From: Salvia splendens
Taxonomy: Eukaryota; Streptophyta; Magnoliopsida; Lamiales; Lamiaceae
NCBI RefSeq assembly: GCF_004379255.2
Contig: NC_056035.1
Location: 18,683,902-18,747,901, forward strand
Reading direction: 5' to 3'
DNA length: 64,000 nt
Made by a program: the position numbers and the translations under genes
The notes under the pieces: model-generated
What the model was told of the DNA's origin: nothing
Seen by the model: the letters and a program-made list of their open reading frames with translations, nothing else
Database searches by the model: none
Shown: positions 57,361 to 64,000 of the stretch, piece after piece
How the letters are laid out: each line of letters opens with the position of its first letter
How positions within the stretch are numbered: the first letter of the stretch is position 1

Positions 57361-57630
57361 TGTGAGTCCAAGCTTCTAAGGAGGATATAAGACCACAATT
57401 CAGCTTAACAAGCAGTCCGTCTGAAACGAACTGCAATAAGCCAACGATTGTGAGTCCAAGCTTCCAAGGAGGATACAAGACCGCAATTCAGCTTAACAAG
57501 CACTTCGTCTGAAACGAACTGCAATAAGCCAACGATTGTGAGTCCAAGCTTCTCAGGAAGATACAAGACCACAATTCGGCTTAAGAAATAAGCACTTCGT
57601 CTGAAACGAACTGCAATAAGGGAAAGTCCG
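57361..57630 (+). repeat. 88-bp tandem repeat in the Tat 3' region
   Basis: TGTGAGTCCAAGCTT recurs at 57361, 57449 and 57537, giving about three units with CACAATTC and GTCTGAAACGAACTGCAATA. The copies differ by a few bases. Confidence 0.88.
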
Positions 57631-57849
57631 ATCCACGCGATAAACCTCGCCGAATTAGGACGACCAAGTTCGGTCAAAGAAGTTTACCTCATAAGACCGG
57701 GGACGACCATGTCTAGTCAAAGAGGTTTACTGCATAAGACCACTTCGGTTAACTGGGAAAGTCCGATCCACGCGATAAAACTCGCCGAATTAGGACAAGG
57801 GAAAGTTCGATCCCGGCGACAAAAATCGCCAAATTAGAACACAAACCAA

Positions 57850-58085
57850 GTCCGGTCAAAGATGTTTATTTCATCAGACCAAAGACGAGTCCGGTCAAAG
57901 ATGTTTATTTCATCAGACCAAAGACGAGTCCGGTCAAAGATGTTTATTTCATCAGACCAAAGACGAGTCCGGTCAAAGATGTTTATTTCATCAGACCAAG
58001 GACCAAGTCCGGTCAAAGAAGTTTACTTCATAAGACCAAGGACCAAGTCCGGTCAAAGAAGTTTACTTCATAAGACCGAGGACAA
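57850..58085 (+). repeat. 39-bp tandem repeat in the Tat 3' region
   Basis: GTCCGGTCAAAGATGTTTAT starts at 57850, 57889, 57928 and 57967, then two variant units (AAGAAGTTTACTTCATAAGA) follow with a 38-39 bp period. Related single units occur at 57669-57740. The spanning open frame is a by-product of a period divisible by three. Confidence 0.93.
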
Positions 58086-58218
58086 GTACGATGAAATTTT
58101 TTCGCTAAGCTGTAAATACAGTGTTAGAAGCGAAAACAAAATTTCATTTTTCAAATCTTGTTCGGCATACAACTCCGCTACCCTACAAAATGGCGTTACG
58201 CTATTACAAAGGACTATT

Positions 58219-61072
58219 CTACTGTCCAGGGTTGCTGAAGTTAAGCCACCTATCTGCAAAATCCTCTGGAAGCCGAGTTCGGTTGTTCCGAGCAGATGAA
58301 GAATAAGCAGGTCGACGAGATGCTATCCTCGACCCAACACCTCTTCCGCGAGCCCCAGAAGCTCTAACCCCTCGGCGATGAAGAGTCTCTGCAATAAGCA
58401 TCTGCTGATCTTGCTCGCTCATAGTCACAACTCCTCGGCGAATTTCAGTCCGTCCCTGTCTTGACGATTCCGGTTGCTCCTGAGCCCGTTCTCGTCTTGA
58501 CGTTTCCGGCTGTTCCGGAGTTCGTTGTTGACTGGGAGTAGGATTTTGAACAAGGGAACCAGAGGCTTGATCTGGAGTGCGAGCATCTGTTGGCGGGAAA
58601 TGCCTAATGAATCTCCCGATTGAGGGACGCCGGGAAAGAATGATGTCATACCGAGAAGCCCAGCGCCGCAATGATTTCACAACTTGTTGGCAAGCCGAGC
58701 TCTCCAGCGCATTGTTCCTCCGGAGTACATGATATTCCTCCCACAGTTCGTCAACTCGACTCTGAACATCTGATATGGTCACTCCCCCGCGCACACGGAT
58801 GTAATCCTCGTACGCAGTCCTCTCAGCAATGGTCGTATTCAGCTCGGCCTCCAGATCCTTCTTATCGGACTCTAAGTCCTTATTATCGGCCTCCACCTTC
58901 ACTAAACGAGCCAGAAGCTCGTCATTCTTCGTCTGATCGGCTATAGCTCTTTTCTCAGCTTCGTCTAAAGCCGAAGAGTACAGCCGTTTCCAGTGAAGTA
59001 TCTCCATCTCCTTGAGTACAAAGCAGCTATATTAGTTCGGCAGCTGTACCGAGCAGATAGTAAAATACAACAGGAATAAAGGCGAGTACGAAAAGCTATA
59101 CGAAGACAAGTGTAGAGAATTTTTCATTCACAAGGAAAATTTTTACACTAGGAGGGCTTCAAGGCCATTTTACAAGGAAGAAACTAGACTAAGAGAAGGG
59201 AGACGAAATCATACTCCGCCAGCTTCGTCTCCGGCTCCTTGGTCTGGTTCAGCTTCTTTCTCCTGAGCTACCTCAGCCTCGGCCTCGCATCCTGCCGGCC
59301 TCGCCTCCGCCTCCTGATCGGCTTCCTTCTCCGGATGCCCGGCCCGCTCGACTTCGGCCTCCAGCTCCAGCGACTCGGCCTCACCCTCTCCGTTGTAAGT
59401 CGAAGCGGGTGAAACGGGTCCCACGGAGGCAAAGATAGCCTCCAGGTTCTCGTCCCGATCAGCTCGACAACTCCGGACTCGGTCTGCAGAAAGCAGGACC
59501 GAGGATGAAGCGAGCTCCTCAAGGAGCGGCAGATTCTGAAGCCGAGCTGCTATCTCTCGGCTGTACAAAGGCAGCACGACGTCGGCCCCCTGCTCGCCCT
59601 TATCGGTAATTAGCCTTACCAGACTACCGACAAAGGCCGAGAACTGGCTGCTCAAAAAGAGTTTCTCCGTGTAAACACGGAGAGCCTCCCCCTGGGCAGC
59701 CACGGCGGCAGCCTCCTTCTGAGCCTCCCGGTGCTTCGTCTGCTCTTGCAGGATGATGAGCTGGTTTTTGGCTGACCGGGCTTCATCCTGAGCCGAGATC
59801 CTAGCAGCTCGGGCCCTCTCAAATTTGGCCTCAGCCTGTTCGGCCAGACTACGAGCAAGATGCAACTTCTTCTGCATCTCCTCGTAGTCGTGGGATGCTT
59901 TGGAGAGCTCCACGGAGACGAGCTTGGCTCTCTGAAGATGAACAAGGAAAAAACTCAACAGAATGGCCATCAAAAAATGTGGAAAAGAAGCCAAGTCAGA
60001 AAGGTTACCTCCACAAAATTCGTCGGCCATTGAAAAGGCTCAGGGACGTGTTCCGGGATGTCTGCAACCACCTCGGAGATGACCAGGTCTTTCCCCGGCA
60101 CTCTTGGGGACTCATGAAATTTCCCCTTCCCTTTAGCCGAACACGACTCCGGCACTTTCGGATCCGAAGAAGAGGTTTTTTGCCTCTTCGGATTCTTCTC
60201 GGCTTCAGACGCCGAGCGAGGGGCTCTCTGCCTCTCCGGCTCCACAAGCTCGGAGGACTTTCGGATAGCCTTATTCAGCATGTACACTGCCAAAAAGCAA
60301 GAAAGCAAAGTCAGATTTTCTTCGTTAAAGCAGTAGAGCATAAAGATAAAGAGAAATCCTCACCCTCGGCCTCTTCGTCCGAAGACGAGATGTCGAACAC
60401 GACGTCGCCCTTGACGAGCTCAGACTCCGTGTATTGTTTCCTAACTATGGGAATCTTGTTGAGCTCGCCATCGAGCTCGTCCAACGGTTCAGGCCGAGGA
60501 TGACGGATAACGGACTTCAGCCCTCTCCAGGGAAAACTAGGAGCCGCGGTCCTATCATAATAGAAGAAGCGGTTTTGCCACTTCGGCCACTTCGTTTTAC
60601 AAAAGGCCCTAAAGGGCTGTACAGGGATCAAGTAAAACCAAGACCCCTTCCTCTTAAATTGAAAGAATTTAAGGATCGCCTTCAAAGACAAATCCCTTCC
60701 TAACTTACGGAGTTCGGCAGCGAAGGCCGACAAGTGCCTCCAAGAGTTCGGAGTCACCTGGCCTAAAGGAAGCTGAAAAAAATCTAGTAAATCTATAAAG
60801 GCAGAAGGGAGGGGGAAACGAAGCCCGCATTCTAAGCAGGCCTCGTACACGGTGGCGTAACCCTCCGGCGGGGAGTCAGCCCTATGATCACCGTCAGGTA
60901 CCACCGCCTTCCCCCCAGGAAAAAAGTATTTTTCGGGTAGGGATATCACAGTATCCTTACTCAAAATACTATGGAAATACTCTACGGTCTTCTCCCCGGA
61001 CTCTTTCCGGCCAGAAGACCCCTTACCGCCTCTCCTACCGCTACCCGACTCCGAAGAAGAAATAGAAGCCAT
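58219..61072 (-). CDS. Antisense spliced gene of the Tat element
   Basis: On the minus strand, four frames join at GT-AG introns in phase. Exon 1 is 61072-60364, exon 2 is 60286-60009, exon 3 is 59931-59215 and exon 4 is 59010-58219. Introns are 77, 77 and 204 bp, T-rich, with good acceptors (TTTTTGGCAG, CATCTTCAG, GTACTCAAG). The product is about 831 residues. If intron 3 is retained, a stop at 59211-59209 gives 569. Residues 1-236 resemble the 'putative gypsy-type transposon' domain (Transposase_28 type): YATVYEACLECGLRFPLPSAF, LGQVTPNSWRHLSAF, FFQFKRKGSWFYL. Next come a basic KNPKRQK segment, a long Ala/Glu/Arg coiled coil, acidic repeats and a second coiled coil with an Arg-rich tail. Antisense ORFs are known in Tat elements (Grande, Retand); their function is unknown. 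Confidence 0.75.
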
Positions 61073-61192
61073 TTTCCTTACTTTTTGAAGGTGAAGAAAG
61101 TCTGAAGAAGCTCTTGAAAGCGGAAGAAAATTTCTCGAGAAAGAGAGAGTATAGAAGACGCAACAGCAAAAGTGTTCAAATGAGGAAGAAAG

Positions 61193-61205
61193 AGCATATT
61201 TATCA
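61193..61205 (-). promoter_or_regulatory. TATA-like box of the antisense gene
   Basis: CTGATAAATATGCTC on the minus strand, about 125 bp upstream of the ATG at 61072. It is followed by a CT-rich leader (TATACTCTCTCTTTCTCG), as in ordinary plant promoters. Confidence 0.5.
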
Positions 61206-61317
61206 GATTCGGGAAAGATTTCGAGATCGTTGCGCTGTTTCGAATCCCACCTTTTCAGGATTCAACGGCCGGATTTTACTGTCGCATTTAATGCAGGCAC
61301 GCGCAAGGCACGTCCCC

Positions 61318-61392
61318 TGACGTCAGCCTCCCCCTTACCGTTATCCAGAATGCCGAAGTGACTCACCTCGCCGAAGTGATTCACTTCGCTTT
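61318..61392 (-). promoter_or_regulatory. bZIP-type palindrome and direct repeats upstream of the antisense gene
   Basis: TGACGTCA (61318-61325) is a perfect bZIP/TGA-factor palindrome. Two copies of CCGAAGTGA(C/T)TCAC follow within 61354-61390. They lie inside the element, just before the polypurine tract, about 115-200 bp upstream of the TATA-like box of the antisense gene. Confidence 0.5.
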
Positions 61393-61394
61393 TC

Positions 61395-61405
61395 GGGGGG
61401 GGTAG
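61395..61405 (+). other. Polypurine tract of the Tat element
   Basis: A run of eight or nine G followed by TAG ends directly at the 3' LTR start TGATGGGG. It is the plus-strand primer position. Confidence 0.8.
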
Positions 61406-62003
61406 TGATGGGGTACGAACTAAACCCTAATGGCAAGCCCAATAACAGTGACGGCCCATCAGCCCAGAGCCCAAGAAAGAGTATCTGTTCGGCACCAAAG
61501 AGTTCGGCACGACCAAAGAGTTCGGACTCAGCCTACAGCTCGGTAAAAGCCGACCAGTCAAGCTCTCCTCTCAGATCGGCAAGAGCTGATCGGTAAAGTC
61601 CAGCAGTTCGGTCTCAGCATTCGACCGAACTAGGAGTTAGTGGACTCATGAAAGGCCTCCACGACCTCCACTATACCCACGATCTATTTAGTGGTACGAA
61701 GCAGTTATTGAGCAGTTATTGCTTACCCACGATCTTGTTAGTGGGGCTGCAAACCACGATCCTAGTTCAATGTATAAATAGAACTTAGATCAGATAGAAA
61801 AGGGTTAAGCTCTCTAGAGATAAAATACCATATAGCAAGTCTGTGTTGTAAGCTGTAATCCCAGATCAAGCAATACAATCTTGCCCTCCCTTCTTCCCGT
61901 GGACGTAGATTTACTTCAGTAAATCGAACCACGTAAATTCTTTGTGTCGTAGTCTTTATTCTCTACCAGCATTTACTAACATCAAAAATTCGCGCAATCA
62001 TCA
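61406..62003 (+). repeat. 3' LTR of the Tat element
   Basis: 598 bp. No difference from 51059-51656 was found on direct reading. Confidence 0.95.
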
Positions 62004-62008
62004 GTATT

Positions 62009-62424
62009 TAAATCCGAATATACAATATATGGAGTACTACTTTATTTTATTGGAGTGAGATTTGATCTATTGGAAATATCTGCTAATCTACCTTCATTTA
62101 TCTCTATATCATCTCCTCAACGTCTCAATTAACAATAAGGAAAGTTGACATAATTGCTATAAATGAAATGCCCCTCATTACGTGTAATGAAATAGTGTCC
62201 ACAATAAGTTTATCTATGCACTTACGAAAGGCTTACCATCTCAAATCCTTAGTAGACCCCTGGAAATTTCTGCCTACTTGTATATGTACAAAGTTTCTAA
62301 TAGGTGAAATTCATCACTAATTTTTTTAAGAGTCATTTATGATATCATAAATGTAATTATAAATGTATCATGTGGCTCCACCGTTGAATTATGGCAAATG
62401 ATAAAAATAAATAAATAAATAATA
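62009..62424. other. Spacer
   Basis: Continuation of the ammonia-lyase upstream region beyond the Tat insertion. AT-rich, no gene recognised. Confidence 0.5.
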
Positions 62425-62651
62425 CTCCCTCCGTTCCTCAAAAATATGCATTCTTTTCTGTTTAGTTCGTCCGTCTCACAAGAATATGCACTTTCTAATT
62501 TTGAAAAGTCTTTTCTCTCTAATGAGGTAGGACTCATTCTCCCCTAACAATACTTTATTTACTTTTTCTATTTACCCCTCTCTTACTTCATCAATTTTAT
62601 ATTAAAATTCGTGTCGAACCTAAAGTGCATATTCTTTTGGGATAGAGGGAG
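62425..62651. mobile_element. Stowaway MITE
   Basis: TA-flanked, with ends CTCCCTCCGTTCCTCAAAAA and TTTTGGGATAGAGGGAG inverted; 227 bp. Contains AATATGCACTTT and AAAGTGCATATT, the same subfamily as 19523. Confidence 0.85.
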
Positions 62652-63054
62652 TAATAGACATGGACTTGCTTTGTAGAGGTGGTTGTATGTTATGCTTGGT
62701 TTGTCTATTTTCTTTTGTGTTTCTCTACTTTTGGGAGGTTTAGTTTTTTTCAAGCTTTGGTACTCTTTTTGCTCACCATTTCTGAATGGTTTGAGCCTTT
62801 TTTTTATAAAAAAAATATGATTCATATAATGATTATCCACGCCCCTATAAATAAGAGATTTAAAAATGAAAATTCTAAAATTATTTTTTTAGATTTCAAT
62901 CTTTGTAAATAAATTCCTAGATTTTAGATTTTATATTATTGAAATAGAAGAACAAAAACAACAATTTATTTTGCTTCTAAATAATCTTAGTCAAAGATAA
63001 GAAAAATAAAGCAATAGCCATAATCTATATTGGGAAATGATGGAAGATGATATG
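62652..63054. other. AT-rich spacer
   Basis: No gene. The short open frames here are T-rich and have no recognisable content. Confidence 0.5.
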
Positions 63055-63056
63055 TA

Positions 63057-63298
63057 TTCCCCTCGTTTATTAAAAATAGTCTTACTTTTTTATTTTTGTT
63101 TTGTTCACCAAAATTAATCTTTTACTAAATATCGAAAGTTACTTTTAACTTATTAGTACTTAAATTTTAATCCTTTTTTCTTTTATTTTATTCGCATTTT
63201 ATCTTTCTTTCTTCTAATAGATTCATTTTATCTTTCATATTTTATTAATTTAACATTAAAATCCATATTATTCAGTGACACTACTTTTGTGGATGGGG
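63057..63298. mobile_element. Stowaway-like MITE, degraded
   Basis: The left end TTCCCCTCGTTTATTAAAAAT and the right end CTACTTTTGTGGATGGGGAGTA are partly inverted, next to TA. Confidence 0.45.
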
Positions 63299-63801
63299 AG
63301 TACATTATTGTTACTTTTTCATGAAAAATAATTTACGTGGAAAGTCATTTTCAGTAATTTGTGAATTGTCCATGGTGATTCTCAAATTTGAATTATACCC
63401 AAAATATCATTTACGTCGAATCGGTCACGCTCAAATTTTGTAGCACTATTAACCTAGAAATAAACGACATACTTCTTCTCATCCAATAATAATATTTGGA
63501 AGATTCCACTCGTTTCCACCTAAATTTTGGGGTTGAATTTCTGTATTATTGTATTCCACTGATGAATATTTTGAGAATTTATTTTTAATTCTATTACGCG
63601 AATTAGATATTCCTAAATAAATTGCCTCAGACTTTCAAGCGTGGAACACAAGGATAGTAAAACAAAAAAATTGCAACAACCAACACGCAGGAAACGTATG
63701 CTGTGGATATGAACATATTTTTATTGATTTTATAATAATGTAGATAAGAATCTTCTCTGTTTTATTCTCCCTCTTACATTACTTTCTCTTCAATGTAACT
63801 A

Positions 63802-64000
63802 CTCCTTCCGTTCCCGATTAATTGTCACTCTTTGACCTGGCACGAGTTTTAAAAAATGTTTAGTAAAGTTGGTTGAAAAAGTTAGTGGAATGTGAGATCC
63901 ACTTTTTTTTATTGATTTTATAATAAAATGTGAGTTTAGTGAGTTAGTGGAATGTGAGACATAATTACCATTTATGATAAAAATGAAGCGTGAAGTGAGT
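63802..64000. mobile_element. Stowaway MITE, cut by the window end
   Basis: The left end CTCCTTCCGTTCCCGATTAA follows TA. The body with GGCACGAGTTTTAA and GTTAGTGGAATGTGAGA resembles 19746-19997. The right end lies outside the window. Confidence 0.65.

Larger units (their letters stand above)
51059..62003 (+). mobile_element. Complete, young Tat-lineage Ty3/gypsy retrotransposon
   Basis: The 10.9-kb element is bounded by 598-bp LTRs that look identical by eye and by a perfect 5-bp duplication GTATT (51054-51058 and 62004-62008). The order is LTR, primer site, gag-protease, pol with two RNase H domains, tandem repeats, an antisense spliced gene, a G-rich polypurine tract and the second LTR. 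The second (archaeal-type) RNase H, absence of a chromodomain, primer site TGGCGCCGTCTGTGGGAA and antisense gene place it in the Tat group (Retand/Grande-like). No frame is broken apart from the single UAG between gag-protease and pol, so it may be active or was so very recently. Confidence 0.95.

Noticed and set aside
57850..58085. CRISPR-like appearance of the 39-bp repeats
   Set aside because: There are no unique spacers; units are contiguous, and the DNA is plant nuclear.
57862..58299. Plus-strand open frame with four identical 13-residue repeats
   Set aside because: The 39-bp repeat period is divisible by three, so any stop-free phase stays open. It lies in the untranslated part of the Tat element.
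59209..60030. Treating the antisense frames of the Tat element as separate small genes
   Set aside because: Their ends fall at GT and AG sites and the phases match across all three introns, so one spliced gene explains them better. Separate genes would lack ATG starts at conserved positions.

Overview
The window is nuclear DNA of a flowering plant. The evidence is GT-AG introns, plant-specific gene families (PIP aquaporin, phenylalanine ammonia-lyase, an S40-type senescence regulator), plant retrotransposon lineages (Athila, Tat, Tork-like Copia) and dozens of Stowaway, PIF/Harbinger, hAT and Mutator-type small elements. The N-terminus of the ammonia-lyase and the general feel suggest a eudicot of the asterid group, perhaps Lamiales/Lamiaceae. 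That taxon is inference from memory of similar proteins, not a search.

Only three host genes are convincing. (1) A four-exon PIP2-type aquaporin lies on the minus strand (13432-14988). (2) A single-exon S40-like gene lies on the plus strand (35684-36004); its last conserved residues are cut off by a stop codon at the position of a conserved Trp. (3) A two-exon phenylalanine ammonia-lyase lies on the minus strand (48125-50431), with AC elements in its promoter. Everything else is transposon sequence or AT-rich spacer.

Layout: 0.3-2.7 kb is a non-autonomous LTR element with a truncated 5' LTR. 3-13 kb is MITE-rich spacer with a SINE, several PIF/Harbinger elements, a Mutator-type element carrying unknown sequence, and an hAT MITE. 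13.4-15.1 kb is the aquaporin gene, whose first intron is mostly two MITEs. 15.8-21 kb is MITEs, local duplications and a GRF zinc-finger remnant. 21-34 kb is a decayed Athila element plus a second, internally deleted Athila-like element with two long LTRs. 34-37 kb holds Stowaway MITEs and the S40-like gene. 37.1-41.9 kb is a decayed Copia element (minus strand) with a 5-bp target duplication; one of its LTRs was later hit by a SINE. 44.3-47.6 kb is a second non-autonomous LTR element, which has captured part of a CYP71-like cytochrome P450 gene. 48.1-51.05 kb is the ammonia-lyase gene and promoter. 51.06-62.0 kb is a complete, very young Tat-lineage Ty3/gypsy element inserted about 0.6 kb upstream of the ammonia-lyase start codon. 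62-64 kb is MITEs and spacer.

The most interesting unit is the Tat element. Its two 598-bp LTRs look identical by eye and it has a clean GTATT target duplication. Gag-protease and pol are in one frame, separated by a single UAG followed by CAAUCA, which fits the leaky-stop consensus UAG-CARYYA. Its 3' third carries an intact antisense gene with its own promoter-like region; four exons with GT-AG junctions keep an open frame of about 831 codons. The second theme is a pair of non-autonomous LTR elements that share primer site and 3' module but carry different bodies, one of them a host P450 fragment.
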